NCBI RefSeq assembly: GCF_005145045.1
Contig: NZ_CP039691.1
Span: forward strand, 1,066,001-1,130,000
DNA length: 64,000 bases
From: Agrobacterium larrymoorei
Lineage (GTDB): Bacteria > Pseudomonadota > Alphaproteobacteria > Rhizobiales > Rhizobiaceae
Reading direction: 5' to 3'
Shown: positions 54,924 through 64,000 of the stretch, one piece after another
Layout: each line of letters opens with the position of its first letter
How positions within the stretch are numbered: position 1 is the stretch's first letter
The notes under the pieces: model-generated
The model's input: the letters and a program-made list of their open reading frames with translations, nothing else
Told to the model about the DNA's origin: nothing
Database searches by the model: none
Made by a program: the position numbers and the translations under genes

Positions 54924-55982
54924 CTACTCTGCTACAATCATCAAATCTTCTGATGCGAAGTTGAGCGTGATCCGCTCGCCGATGGCAGGCGGGGCGGTGC
55001 CGGGGTCGTTGAACATGTCGAAGGACAGCACGGTGCCGCCGACATCCAGACGCGTGCGGATGACGGACCCGAGGAAGTGGCTGGAGGTGACGATGCCGGA
55101 AATGGCGACATCGCCCTTGGCGCTCGGGTTCAGCGAACCGGCTTCCGGGCGCAACGCCACGGTCACCTTGTCGCCATTGGCTTTTTCGAGCGGCTTTTTC
55201 AGCGAAATCTGCTGATCTCCCACCAGAACCGTGCTGGTCGCCACGTCTGTTACGGTGGCGTCGATGAGGTTCAGCGTGCCGACGAAGGAGGCGACGAAGC
55301 GCGTGGCCGGGTTGTTGTAGATTTCAAATGGCGAGCCGATCTGGTCCGCAACGCCCGCATTCATCACCACGATGCGGTCGGAGATGGACAGCGCTTCTTC
55401 CTGATCATGCGTTACGAAGATGGTGGTGATGCCGAGCTTGCGCTGGATGTGACGGATTTCCTCGCGCAGCGACACGCGGATTTTTGCATCCAGCGCCGAA
55501 AGCGGTTCGTCCAGAAGCAGCACTTCCGGCTTCGGTGCCAGTGCACGCGCCAGCGCCACGCGCTGCTGCTGACCGCCCGACATCTGGTAGGGATAGCGAT
55601 CCGCCAGATGCTCCAGATGGATCAGCGCCAGCATTTCCTGCACACGCGCCTCGATTTCCGCCTTGGGCTTGCCCGCAACCTTGAGGCCGAAGGCGACGTT
55701 TTCGCGCACATTCATATTGGGGAACAGCGCATAGGCCTGAAAAACCATGCCGATATTGCGCTGGTTCGGCTTCAGCGTCGTCTGGTCCTTGCCGTTGATG
55801 ACGATTGCGCCGTCGCTTGGCGTCTCGAAACCGGCGATCATGCGCAGAACGGTGGTCTTGCCGCAGCCGGATGGGCCGAGGAAGGATACGAATTCACCCT
55901 TTTCGATTGCCATGTTGAAGTCATGCACGACCTGAACCTGACCGAAGGATTTCTTGATATGCGTAAGTGTCAGAAAGCTCAT
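54924..55982 (-). CDS. ABC transporter ATP-binding protein (polyamine/iron type)
   Basis: A 352-residue PotA-type ATPase. Walker [18 protein letters not shown] near 35-51, Q loop [17 protein letters not shown], signature [20 protein letters not shown] near 135, Walker [14 protein letters not shown] and the switch His [10 protein letters not shown]-terminal TOBE domain covers about 280-350. It starts ten bases after the second permease gene. Its place behind two permeases and a type-1 binding protein fits spermidine/putrescine, iron(III) or 2-aminoethylphosphonate uptake. Confidence 0.92.
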   Translation of the reverse strand: MSFLTLTHIKKSFGQVQVVHDFNMAIEKGEFVSFLGPSGCGKTTVLRMIAGFETPSDGAIVINGKDQTTLKPNQRNIGMVFQAYALFPNMNVRENVAFGLKVAGKPKAEIEARVQEMLALIHLEHLADRYPYQMSGGQQQRVALARALAPKPEVLLLDEPLSALDAKIRVSLREEIRHIQRKLGITTIFVTHDQEEALSISDRIVVMNAGVADQIGSPFEIYNNPATRFVASFVGTLNLIDATVTDVATSTVLVGDQQISLKKPLEKANGDKVTVALRPEAGSLNPSAKGDVAISGIVTSSHFLGSVIRTRLDVGGTVLSFDMFNDPGTAPPAIGERITLNFASEDLMIVAE

Positions 55983-55992
55983 GAATGATCCT

Positions 55993-56775
55993 TCAGGCCT
56001 TGGGGGCCTGTCCCTTCTGGTAGCGGGAGACGAGTTGGATGAGCCCCAGGCAACCCCATGTGATGCCGAAGGAGATGACGGCCAGTGCTGCGGGCTCATA
56101 AGCGCGGTTCGCGCCGAGCAGCTGCATGTAAGGGCCGAATGCGGGGCGGTTCAAAAGCGCCGCCATGGTGAATTCGCCGATGACGATGGCAAAGGTGAGG
56201 AACGCGCCCGACAGCACGGCCACCAGCACGTTTGGCAGGATGATGCGGGCAAGGATGGTGGTCCATCCGGCGCCCAGACTTTGTGCCGCTTCCGTCAATG
56301 TTCCGATGTCGATTGTGCGAAGACCGGTATCGACGGCGCGGTACATGTAGGGCAGAGCGAGCGTGGTGTAGCCGAACATCAAAAGCAGGTTGGTGCCGGA
56401 TGTGGAGCCCGTCAGCGGCAGCCAGCTGGACGTGTTGTAAAGGCGGATGTAGCCGAACACGATGACGATGGCCGGAATGACGAGCGGCAGCAGCGTGATG
56501 AATTCGATGACCGGGCGAAGAGCCGGAAGTTTCAGCCGCACCCAATAGGCCGTCGGCACCACCAGCACCACGCCGAAGATGATGGTAAACAGCGCCATCA
56601 TCACCGAGAAGGTGAAGGTCTCCTGAAAGCGCGGGTCGCTCAGCACCACGGCATAGGCATCGAAGGAATAGACGCCGCGCCGCATTTTCAGCGAGAAGTT
56701 GGTCATGCCGATCAGCGGCAGGGCAAAATAGAGGATGCCGAAAAGGAGGGCGCCCCAAGCGAAAATACGCTTCAT
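55993..56775 (-). CDS. ABC transporter permease, second inner-membrane subunit
   Basis: A 260-residue PotC-like permease with six TM helices. The EAA-type loop facing the ATPase reads TEAAQSLGAGWTTILARIILP near residues 145-165. ATG 56775 overlaps the previous permease stop as ATGA, with AGAGGTGG upstream, so the pair is coupled; this start is preferred over GTG nine bases earlier. Partner of the first permease and the ATPase. Confidence 0.9.
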   Translation of the reverse strand: MKRIFAWGALLFGILYFALPLIGMTNFSLKMRRGVYSFDAYAVVLSDPRFQETFTFSVMMALFTIIFGVVLVVPTAYWVRLKLPALRPVIEFITLLPLVIPAIVIVFGYIRLYNTSSWLPLTGSTSGTNLLLMFGYTTLALPYMYRAVDTGLRTIDIGTLTEAAQSLGAGWTTILARIILPNVLVAVLSGAFLTFAIVIGEFTMAALLNRPAFGPYMQLLGANRAYEPAALAVISFGITWGCLGLIQLVSRYQKGQAPKA

Positions 56776-57662
56776 TTCAGCCACCTCTCACTGCGCGAGC
56801 GCATCCAGATATAGAGCGTGTTGGCGATGCAGGTTACCACGATCATGCCGAAGGCCAGCGCAAAGCCGAGGTTGGGATTGCCCAGCACATCGCCGCGGAT
56901 CTGCGCGAAGAGCAGGATTGGGACGATGTTCAGCGAGGAGCCGGTGAGCGCAATAGCCGTTGCGACGGCACCGAAGGCGTTGGCGAACAATAGCGAGAAC
57001 GTGCCGAGGATAGATGGCAGCAGAATGGGAAACGCCACCATGCGCCAGTATTGCACGCCGCTGGCCCCGAGGATTTCCGCAGCTTCGCGCCACTCGCGCT
57101 TCAGGCCATCCAGAGCGGGCGTGATAATGAGGATCATCAGTGGGATCTGGAAGAACAGATAGGTGAGCGTCAGTCCCCAGAAGGACAGGATGTTGAAGCC
57201 GAGCAGGCGCAGATCGATGCCGAGCTGGGTTTTCAGGAACACCGTGACGAGGCCGACCGGGCCGAGCGTTGCGATGAAGGCGAAGGCTAGAGGAACGCCA
57301 GCGAACTGCGATGCAACGCCGGAGAAGGTCAAAAGCGGTGCACGGATTTTCTGCGGCAGCCCGCCCAGCACCACTGCGGAGGCGACGCCGAAGCCGATCA
57401 GACAGCCGAAGAAGGCAGAAGCGACGCTGATCTTGATCGATATCCAATAGGCCGCGAGGATGGAGGGCGTGAAAAGCCCGATGATATTTTCAAATGTAAA
57501 GCTGCCGTCCGCGTTCTGAAACGCGCCGATGACAATCTTCATCGTCGGCATAATCAAAAAGAGAAGAACGAAAACTGCAAATGGCAGAATGCCAAGCCAT
57601 TCGAGCTTCGGGCGAAAGCGCCGTTTAACCGGCAATGCTGTGCCAGTATTCGCTGATGACAT
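56772..57662 (-). CDS. ABC transporter permease, first inner-membrane subunit
   Basis: A 296-residue PotB-like permease with about six TM helices. A basic cytoplasmic N-terminus (PVKRRFRPKLEWLG) precedes TM1 (ILPFAVFVLLFLIMPTMKIVIG). The EAA loop is REAAEILGASGVQYWRMVAFP near residue 205. The start at 57662 has TTGGGGAC upstream, in place of a frame 24 codons longer. It overlaps the next permease by four bases. The binding protein gene lies upstream, separated by a hairpin. Confidence 0.9.
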   Translation of the reverse strand: MSSANTGTALPVKRRFRPKLEWLGILPFAVFVLLFLIMPTMKIVIGAFQNADGSFTFENIIGLFTPSILAAYWISIKISVASAFFGCLIGFGVASAVVLGGLPQKIRAPLLTFSGVASQFAGVPLAFAFIATLGPVGLVTVFLKTQLGIDLRLLGFNILSFWGLTLTYLFFQIPLMILIITPALDGLKREWREAAEILGASGVQYWRMVAFPILLPSILGTFSLLFANAFGAVATAIALTGSSLNIVPILLFAQIRGDVLGNPNLGFALAFGMIVVTCIANTLYIWMRSRSERWLK

Positions 57663-57767
57663 GCTGTCCCCAATGCCGCGATCATCGCGGTCAATTTGTT
57701 TAACGCATTGTCCGGACGCAAAACCGCTAAACACTTTTGGCTCGGAAATGCTCTCCTATGCATAAAT

Positions 57768-57801
57768 CAGCCGCCCCGGGCTTTGTAAGCCGGGGCGGCT
57801 G
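57768..57801 (-). other. intercistronic hairpin after the binding-protein gene
   Basis: Strong GC stem CAGCCGCCCCGG... with GCCGGGGCGGCTG (12 or more pairs, one bulged G) between the binding protein and the first permease. There is no long T tract, so it may stabilise the binding-protein mRNA or partly terminate, as often found behind such genes. Confidence 0.6.
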
Positions 57802-57812
57802 TTATCAAGTGA

Positions 57813-58919
57813 TTACTTCACGTTTGCGCCGACGACCTTGTCCCAGCCACCGGTGACGGCGGCCTTGTTGGCGTCAACGTCTTCGAGTGTCGGGAAGATT
57901 GCCTTTTCATAGGCTGCTGCTGGTGGCAGAGCGTCGAGCAGGTCCTTCGGAATCTTGTTGGCCTTGGCAAGAGCGTTGAAGCGGATCGGGTGGCAGAAGC
58001 CCTTGAGCCAGCCGAGCTGACCGTCGTCCGAATAGAGGTGCTCCATCCACAGCTTTGCAGCGTTTGGATGCGGTGCGTAGGCGGAAATGCCCTGAACGTA
58101 AACGCCAGCCAGAACGCCCTTCTCAGGAACGACGACTTCTGTCGGCGGGTTGCCGTTCAGCGTCTTTGCCCAACCGAGAGCGTTATAGTCCCAAGCGATG
58201 ACGATTGGCGTGGCACCCTGTGCCAGCGTACCGGCCTTGCCGATGACGGGAACGAAGTTGCCGGCCTTGTTGAGGTCGGCGAAGTACTTCAGACCAGCTT
58301 CACCGGCTTCCTTGCCGTCCTTTGCACCGGTGGAGAGACCGGCAGCGAGAACACCCAGGATCGCCTGGTTGGAGGCGCGTGGGTCGCCAGCCAGAGCAAC
58401 CTGACCGGAATATTCGGGCTTCAAGAGGTCGGCCCAGTCCTTCGGAGAATTGGTGACGAGGTCCTTGTTCACGAAGATGGACATGACGCCGTAATAGTCG
58501 CCGTACCAGTAGCCTTCGGCGTCCTTCACGTTGTCAGGAATTTCGTCCCAGGTGGAAACCTTGTAAGGCTGGAGAAGGCCTTCCTTCTTGGCCTGCGGGC
58601 CGAATGCGAGACCGACGTCGATCACGTCAGGAGCCTGTGGGCCCTTATTGTCCTTGTTGGCCTTGATGGCTTCGATTTCGTCGGCAGAACCGGCGTCCGG
58701 GTTCAGTTCGTTGACCTGAATTTCCGGATACTTGGCCTTGAAGGAGGCGATGACGTCGCCGTAACCGCACCAGTCGTGCGGCAGAGCGATGGTCGTCAGC
58801 ATGCCTTCTTTCTTGGCGGCTGCGATGAGTTCCTCGCTCGGTGCTGCCGAGGCGATTGCCGAGGTGGCAAGGATGATTGCGGTGGTAAGCGAAAGCAGTC
58901 GGCGGCTGTGCGAGATCAC
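57813..58919 (-). CDS. extracellular solute-binding protein of the ABC importer
   Basis: A 368-residue periplasmic binding protein with a signal peptide (LLSLTTAIILATSAIASA, cleavage at about residue 25). The mature start PSEELIAAAKKEGMLTTIALPHDWCGYG and later APDVIDVGLAFG, YWYGDYYGVMSIFVNKDLV and VIAWDYNALGW fit the iron(III)/spermidine/phosphonate group. It starts at GTG 58919, with AGGAG about eight bases upstream; no ATG in frame gives an intact signal peptide. It is first in the importer operon. Confidence 0.88.
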   Translation of the reverse strand: MISHSRRLLSLTTAIILATSAIASAAPSEELIAAAKKEGMLTTIALPHDWCGYGDVIASFKAKYPEIQVNELNPDAGSADEIEAIKANKDNKGPQAPDVIDVGLAFGPQAKKEGLLQPYKVSTWDEIPDNVKDAEGYWYGDYYGVMSIFVNKDLVTNSPKDWADLLKPEYSGQVALAGDPRASNQAILGVLAAGLSTGAKDGKEAGEAGLKYFADLNKAGNFVPVIGKAGTLAQGATPIVIAWDYNALGWAKTLNGNPPTEVVVPEKGVLAGVYVQGISAYAPHPNAAKLWMEHLYSDDGQLGWLKGFCHPIRFNALAKANKIPKDLLDALPPAAAYEKAIFPTLEDVDANKAAVTGGWDKVVGANVK

Positions 58920-59132
58920 TTTGGTTCTCCTCTTCGTGTCTCATGCGTCGGCGGACGCTGTACGTGGTCTGCATGAATGTTTTGTGACGGTTGTAGGGCT
59001 GCCGATCTGCGTCGCGCTAGCCTCGTCTGACGCTTTATTGCCATCATTACGTCACTTTTTTGTCATGATGTATTGGCTGCGACATAAAAAGTTTCGGTTG
59101 CGCCCTTTCCTCGGTTGGAGATCAGTTGCAGC

Positions 59133-60014
59133 TCATTTATTTTCGGGCTTCCTAAACAGACGCGTCTGCTCAAAAAGTCCTTCGAGCGCGTTCATGCGCT
59201 GGCGGGTTTCATCCCAGCCATTGTTCTGCACGGCTTCGATCAGAGCCTCCACCACGAATAGCGTCACGACGGAGCTATCCCAGGCGGATGGTGCCTCGAT
59301 GCGCACGCGAAATGTGTGTTTGGCGAAGCGCGAAACGGGTGAGGTCCACTGGTCGGTGAAAAGCAGGATGCTGACATCGTTTTCATGCGCCACCTGCGCC
59401 AGCGTCACCATGTCCTGCTCGTAGCGGCGGATATCGAAGATCACCAGCACATCGCCCGCATTCATGTTCAGCATATATTGCGGCCATGAACTGGAATTGG
59501 AGGACATCAGCGCCGTCTTTGGGCGGATGACCTGCATGTGGGTAAAGAAATATTCAGCAATCGCCCCCGTGATGCGCCCGCCGACGAAATAGATACCGCG
59601 CTTTCTGTCCGAGAGCAGCGCCGCTGCATTGTCGAAATCGGCAGTATCAAGATCGCTCAGCGTATCGCGCAGATTGTTGGTAATGGCATCCGCGAAGCGG
59701 TTGAGAATGTGCAGGCCGGGGGCGTTGCTGGCCCATCGGTCGTGCTTTGCAATCGGGTTGGAAATGGTAGCTTCAAGCTCCTGATGGAGGCTTGCCTGAA
59801 ACTCCGGATAACCCTTATAGCCGAGCTTCTGCACCATGCGCGCCACGGTGGGCGTAGACACGCCTGCATTTTCCGCAACTGTCGTGATGCTGCCAAGGCC
59901 CGAAACGGGGTAATTTGCCAGAAGGCTCTCCGCCAAACGCTTCTCAGCGCGCGTCAAACCTTCATAGTGGGTCTGAATGACCTCCGACACCGTCGAAGAC
60001 GATGAATTGCGCAA
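59133..60014 (-). CDS. MurR/RpiR family transcriptional regulator
   Basis: A 293-residue regulator. The N-terminal helix-turn-helix domain (about 1-80) shows LTRAEKRLAESLLANYP, ITTVAENAGVSTPTVARMVQKLGY. The C-terminal SIS domain (about 125-265) holds YFVGGRITGAIAEYFFTHM and GDVLVIFDIRRYEQDMVTLA. It lies upstream of the importer operon on the same strand with 213 bases between, and beside the divergent N-formylglutamate/ethanolamine block, so either may be its target. The frame starts with TTG (60014) with AAAGGGG upstream; GTG eight codons in is possible. Confidence 0.85.
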   Translation of the reverse strand: MRNSSSSTVSEVIQTHYEGLTRAEKRLAESLLANYPVSGLGSITTVAENAGVSTPTVARMVQKLGYKGYPEFQASLHQELEATISNPIAKHDRWASNAPGLHILNRFADAITNNLRDTLSDLDTADFDNAAALLSDRKRGIYFVGGRITGAIAEYFFTHMQVIRPKTALMSSNSSSWPQYMLNMNAGDVLVIFDIRRYEQDMVTLAQVAHENDVSILLFTDQWTSPVSRFAKHTFRVRIEAPSAWDSSVVTLFVVEALIEAVQNNGWDETRQRMNALEGLFEQTRLFRKPENK

Positions 60015-60192
60015 ATTTTTCCCCTTTTTCCGGTTTCATGACCGGCTTTTAGCGATGATTAAGATACGGGGCCACGCTGGAGTCAATCGAAAAAATGAAG
60101 AGAAAATTTCAAAAATACGTTTGACACTTTGCAAGTTGTGAAGAATTCTCTTCTCGCCGCTGGGGAGCGGTCGAGACAAGCGGGGTTCGACC

Positions 60193-60963
60193 ATGACGGT
60201 TCGTTCGCAGTTTTTCAGCGCCGACGAAGGTGACGCGGTCGCGGTGGAAAATGAGATGGGGAAACATGCGGTGCTGCTCGTCTGCGAGCATGCTTCACGC
60301 ACCCTGCCTGCCCGTTACGGTGATCTCGGCCTTAGCGAAGATGTTCTGTCGAGCCACATTGCCTGGGACCCCGGCGCTCTCGCCGTCGCCCGGCTTCTCT
60401 CGGCAAAGCTTGATGCCACCCTGATTTTCCAGCGCTTTTCGCGCCTGATCTATGATTGCAACCGTCCGCCGGAATCGCCTTCGGCGATGCCGCTGACCAG
60501 CGAAATCTACGACATTCCTGGCAACAGGGATTTGAGCGAAGCTGAGCGTTTTGCCCGCACTGCGGCGCTCTATATTCCGTTTCACGAAGCCGTTTCCGAC
60601 CACATAGAAAGGCGGAAAGTGACTGGCAAGGGAACAGTTCTCGTCACGATCCACAGCTTCACGCCGGTTTATCACGGGCGGGTACGCGATGTACAAATCG
60701 GCATTCTGCACGATGCCGACTCGCGGCTTGCGGATGCGATGCTGAAAGAAGCGGGACCGTCTTTCAGGGTGGAGCGCAACGAGCCTTACGGACCGCAGGA
60801 TGGCGTGACCCATACGTTGCGTCTGCACGCCGTGCAGCATGGCTTGCTGAATGTGATGATCGAGGTTCGCAACGATCTTATTGCAGATGAGGAGGGGCAG
60901 CGGGACGCTGCCGAGTTCTTGAGCGAGCTTTTGAGAAAGGCTCTAGCCACTCAAAGCCACTGA
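60193..60963 (+). CDS. N-formylglutamate amidohydrolase family protein
   Basis: A 256-residue zinc amidohydrolase of the FGase family, which cleaves N-formylglutamate or similar N-acyl/glutamyl amides. Visible features are LLVCEHASRTLPARYGDLGL near residues 28-47 (metal-binding His), HIAWDPGALAVARLL, LIYDCNRPPES, VTIHSFTPVYHG near 158 and the ending MIEVRNDLI. It is divergent from the regulator and lies 194 bases upstream of the permease. In this setting it may act on a glutamyl compound, as inference. Confidence 0.88.
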   Translation: MTVRSQFFSADEGDAVAVENEMGKHAVLLVCEHASRTLPARYGDLGLSEDVLSSHIAWDPGALAVARLLSAKLDATLIFQRFSRLIYDCNRPPESPSAMPLTSEIYDIPGNRDLSEAERFARTAALYIPFHEAVSDHIERRKVTGKGTVLVTIHSFTPVYHGRVRDVQIGILHDADSRLADAMLKEAGPSFRVERNEPYGPQDGVTHTLRLHAVQHGLLNVMIEVRNDLIADEEGQRDAAEFLSELLRKALATQSH

Positions 60964-61157
60964 CGTCTCCGGCGGGTTCGCCTGCCGGACGAGAATATTG
61001 CCGCGTGGTTCAGAACGCCGAAACAGGCGCAGCCACCCGGCAAGGGAACAGCAGATGCATACGGCCCTGAAGCGGAAAATCCGCCGGGCCGAAACTGGGG
61101 CAACATCGGCCATTCCGGCTGACTGCCTGCTTTTTTCTTGATCAGGAGAGACAAGGC

Positions 61158-62675
61158 ATGGACAGTTCATCATCCGGCGTCAGCTATAAGAAAGCGGACG
61201 CATCCTATTTCGAAAAACGAGGGCTCTCGCGCTATGCGGGCGTCTGGTCGCTCTGGGCGCTTGGCGTCGGTGCGGTCATCTCCGGCCACTTTTCCGGCTG
61301 GAACTTCGGCTTTGCCACGGGCGGCTGGGGCGGCATGCTGGTGGCGGGCATCATCATCGCCATCATGTATCTGGGCTTGACCTTCTCGATTGCTGAGATG
61401 AGCCCGGCGCTACCGCATACGGGTGCAGCCTATTCCTTCGCGCGCACGGCAATGGGGCCTTGGGGCGGTTTCATCACCGGGCTTTGCGAGAATGTCGAAT
61501 ATGTTCTCACTCCCGCCGTGATCGTTACCTTCATCACGGCCTATGTGAACTCCATCCTCGGGCTCGATCCTGTCTATTCGCCGTTCCTCTGGGTACTGTT
61601 CTACATCATCTTCTTAGGACTAAACGTCTTCGGACTTGAACTATCGTTCAAGGTAACGCTGGTCATCACACTGATTTCGCTCGGTGTTCTCGTCTTCTTC
61701 TGGATCAGCGCCATTCCGAATATGGATTTCTCCCGCTGGGCATTGAACATCGGCGTCGGCCCGGATGGCGCGGCAGTCGAACTGCCGGAAGGCAACGGCC
61801 CCTTCTTCCCATTTGGCATTTCTGGCGTCCTCGCCACGCTGCCCTTCGCCGTCTGGCTGTTCCTTGCCATCGAGCAATTGCCGCTGGCAGCGGAAGAGTC
61901 GGTCGATCCCAAGCGCGATATGCCGAAGGGCATCATTCTCGGCATCATCACGCTGATGATTTCCGCCTTCATGATCGTGCTGCTCAACCCTTCGCTTCCG
62001 GGCATCGGCGCGTTCCATCTCGGCTCGGCGCTTGAGCCTCTGCTGGATGGTTTCAAGGCGGTTTATGGAGATAGCGGCGTCGTGCTTCTGGGTCTGGTGG
62101 CGCTGACTGGCCTTATCGCCAGCTTCCACACCATTCTCTATGCGCAGGGTCGGCAGATCTATTCGCTGTCGCGCGCGGGCTATTTCCCCACGGCGCTTTC
62201 CATCACGCATCCCAAGTTCAGAACGCCGCATGTCGCCATGCTGACGGGTGCCATCGTTGGCCTCAGCGTCATGATGATCATCTGGTTCGCGCTTGGTGCG
62301 GAAAAGGGCGGCAGCATCATCGGTAGCGTGTTGATCAACATGGCCGTCTTCGGCGCGATGTTCTCTTATATCATGCAGGCGCTTTCCTTCATCCTGCTGC
62401 GCAAGAACCTGCCGAATATCGAGCGTCCGTTCCGTTCGCCACTCGGTGTGCCGGGCGCGGTACTGACCATCATCATCGCTGTCGTGACGCTGCTCTATCA
62501 GGTGCAGGACCCGAACTTCACCAAGGGCGTGCTGTGGGTCGCGATCTGGTTTGCCGTCGCCATCGCGTATTTCGCGATGGTCGGTCGCCACCGCCTCATC
62601 CTCTCTCCGGAGGAAGAGTTTGCGATGGAACACAAGCAGGCGGCACTCAGCGCGGCGGCTGCGGCAAAGGCCTGA
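61158..62675 (+). CDS. APC family amino acid/ethanolamine permease
   Basis: A 505-residue, 12-TM transporter of the APC superfamily. The motif WALGVGAVISGHFSGWNFGFA near residues 30-50 strongly resembles ethanolamine permeases, as does ENVEYVLTPAVIVTFITAYV in TM4. LPLAAEESVDPKRDMPKG is the conserved loop after TM6. An upstream GGAGAG near 61145 serves the ATG at 61158. It sits directly before a glutamine-synthetase-like gene, which suggests that the imported amine is next glutamylated. Confidence 0.87.
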   Translation: MDSSSSGVSYKKADASYFEKRGLSRYAGVWSLWALGVGAVISGHFSGWNFGFATGGWGGMLVAGIIIAIMYLGLTFSIAEMSPALPHTGAAYSFARTAMGPWGGFITGLCENVEYVLTPAVIVTFITAYVNSILGLDPVYSPFLWVLFYIIFLGLNVFGLELSFKVTLVITLISLGVLVFFWISAIPNMDFSRWALNIGVGPDGAAVELPEGNGPFFPFGISGVLATLPFAVWLFLAIEQLPLAAEESVDPKRDMPKGIILGIITLMISAFMIVLLNPSLPGIGAFHLGSALEPLLDGFKAVYGDSGVVLLGLVALTGLIASFHTILYAQGRQIYSLSRAGYFPTALSITHPKFRTPHVAMLTGAIVGLSVMMIIWFALGAEKGGSIIGSVLINMAVFGAMFSYIMQALSFILLRKNLPNIERPFRSPLGVPGAVLTIIIAVVTLLYQVQDPNFTKGVLWVAIWFAVAIAYFAMVGRHRLILSPEEEFAMEHKQAALSAAAAAKA

Positions 62676-62747
62676 TGTTTCGCAAGGGAAGGCGGCGCGT
62701 TTTCGTGCCGCCTTCCACCAAACAAGGAAAAAGGGAACAGTGACATC

Positions 62748-64000
62748 ATGACGACCTACACATTCGACGAGCTTAAAAAAGATGTCGCCGAAGGGCGCAT
62801 CGATACCGTTCTGGCATGCCTCGTGGATATGCAGGGTCGCTTGATGGGCAAGCGGTTTCAGGCGCAGTTCTTCATCGAAAGCGCGCATGAGGAAACCCAC
62901 ACCTGCAACTATCTTCTGGCGACCGACATGGAGATGGAGACGGTCTCCGGTTACAAATCCACCAGCTGGGAAAAGGGCTATGGCGATTATACGCTAAAGC
63001 CCGACATGGCGACGCTGCGGCGCGTGCCGTGGCTGGAAGGCACCGCTCTCGTTCTCTGCGATGCCTATGACCACCACACTCACGCCGAAGTGCCGCACTC
63101 GCCGCGCGCAATGCTGAAGAAGCAAGTTGCCCGGCTCGAAGCCATGGGCCTGAAAGCCTATATGGCGAGCGAACTGGAGTTCTTCCTCTTCGACCAGAGC
63201 TTCGAATCCGCCCGCGCCAGCGGCTATCGCAACCTGCAGCTCGCAAGCCCCTATAATGAGGATTACCACATCTTCCAGACCACCAAGGAAGAAGAGGTAA
63301 TGCGCGCCATTCGCAATGGCCTGCAAGGTGCTGGAATTCCTGTCGAAAATACCAAGGGCGAGGCATCCGCCGGTCAGGAAGAAATCAACGTTCGCTATGC
63401 CGATGCGCTCACCATGGCCGACCGCCACGCCATCATCAAGAACGCGACCAAGGAAATCGCCTGGTCCAAAGGCAAGGCTGTGACCTTCCTTGCCAAGTGG
63501 AATTATAGCGCGGCTGGCAGCTCATCCCACATCCACCAGTCTCTCTGGAGCCTGGATGGCAAGACGCCGATGTTTCTGGACAAAAATGACGAGCATGGCA
63601 TGTCCGACATGATGAGGCATTATGTGGCGGGGCTTCTGGCCCATGCCAGCGAAATCACCTATTTCCTCGCGCCCTACATCAATTCCTACAAGCGCTATAT
63701 GGCGGGCACCTTTGCGCCGACCAAGGCCGTTTGGAGCATGGACAACCGCACTGCCGGATATCGCCTCTGTGGAGACGGCACCAAAGGCATCCGCATCGAA
63801 TGCCGCGTCGGTGGCTCAGACCTCAACCCGCATCTGGCAATGGCTGCACTGCTTGCGGCAGGCATTGACGGCATCGAGAAGAAGATGGAACTTGAGCCGC
63901 AATTCGTGGGCGATGCCTATGGCGGCAAGGAGGTGCGGGAAATTCCCAAGACCCTTCGCGACGCCACCGACCATCTCCACGGCTCTGCCATGCTGCGCGC
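62748..64000 (+). CDS. glutamine synthetase family protein (gamma-glutamyl amine synthetase type), 3' end missing
   Basis: The frame is open from ATG 62748 (AAGGGAACAG upstream) to the window edge, giving 417 residues without a stop. It opens TYTFDELKKDVAEGRIDTVLACLVDMQGRLMGKRF, split here as TYTFDELKKDVAEG and CLVDMQGRLMGKRF. Catalytic elements include SELEFFLFD (Glu metal ligands, near residue 143), AGQEEINVRYADALTMADR, SSHIHQSLW with the glutamate-binding His, and NRTAGYRLCG. The sequence is closer to PuuA/GlnA3/GlnA4-type amine ligases than to GlnA as I judge. It probably couples glutamate to an amine brought by the permease 72 bases upstream. The native C-terminus lies beyond 64000. Confidence 0.85.
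   Translation, partial: MTTYTFDELKKDVAEGRIDTVLACLVDMQGRLMGKRFQAQFFIESAHEETHTCNYLLATDMEMETVSGYKSTSWEKGYGDYTLKPDMATLRRVPWLEGTALVLCDAYDHHTHAEVPHSPRAMLKKQVARLEAMGLKAYMASELEFFLFDQSFESARASGYRNLQLASPYNEDYHIFQTTKEEEVMRAIRNGLQGAGIPVENTKGEASAGQEEINVRYADALTMADRHAIIKNATKEIAWSKGKAVTFLAKWNYSAAGSSSHIHQSLWSLDGKTPMFLDKNDEHGMSDMMRHYVAGLLAHASEITYFLAPYINSYKRYMAGTFAPTKAVWSMDNRTAGYRLCGDGTKGIRIECRVGGSDLNPHLAMAALLAAGIDGIEKKMELEPQFVGDAYGGKEVREIPKTLRDATDHLHGSAMLR

Overview
The window looks like a chromosomal segment of a Rhizobiaceae alphaproteobacterium, most likely Agrobacterium or a close Rhizobium relative. The evidence is: a bathy-type bacteriophytochrome kinase closely resembling Agp2 of Agrobacterium; an LpcC-like LPS core mannosyltransferase; the order dnaG then rpoD with rhizobial-style sigma-70; GC-rich coding DNA; and many palindromic mosaic repeats between genes of the type known from rhizobia. 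No phage, transposase, rRNA or CRISPR array is visible. Assignments rest on reading the sequence and recalling protein families; no searches were run.

Layout. 1-4766: an LPS-core type block (GT2, two tandem paralogous GT4 enzymes, and convergent lpcC behind greA). 4989-7675: a radical SAM protein joined end to end with a DUF4130-UdgX uracil-DNA binding protein. 7955-10008: a DUF1842-type protein and a convergent 14-TM MFS pump. 10548-15321: a murA-like gene directly downstream of carB. 15580-21894: GST, a zinc metallopeptidase, a DUF2938 protein, an MCP and a MATE pump whose leader carries a terminator hairpin. 22178-29621: carA, a YqeY-type protein, the BrnT-BrnA toxin-antitoxin pair, dnaG and rpoD. 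29729-35376: a DUF930 TonB-like protein, the phytochrome, YjbQ, a small secreted protein and a SIMPL-domain protein. 35556-38126: a CAU-anticodon tRNA with Ile2 features, a divergent SecY-family paralogue, a two-TM protein and a membrane-anchored phosphatase. 38666-50731: an AGE epimerase/isomerase, metH behind a perfect palindrome, frmA/adhC, an EamA transporter, glmU, glmS and a DUF502 protein. 51070-58919: an MHS-family transporter, a small membrane protein, an ATPase, and an alcohol dehydrogenase downstream of a complete ABC importer. 59133-64000: an RpiR-type regulator, an N-formylglutamate amidohydrolase family protein, an ethanolamine-type permease and a glutamine-synthetase-like enzyme cut by the window end.

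How genes work together. carA/carB (separate loci) make carbamoyl phosphate. glmU and glmS are adjacent and together supply UDP-GlcNAc, the MurA substrate. dnaG and rpoD form the replication/transcription macrodomain-type pair. The right end looks like a module for uptake and gamma-glutamylation of an amine, beside a polyamine/iron-type ABC importer under a probable RpiR regulator.

The most unusual items are the stand-alone SecY-like protein with shortened cytoplasmic loops (35735-36820), the radical SAM plus UdgX pair, the palindrome over metH, the terminator hairpin in the MATE leader, a self-complementary stretch at 24215-24289, and a repeat element that supplies the MATE C-terminus and stop codon.
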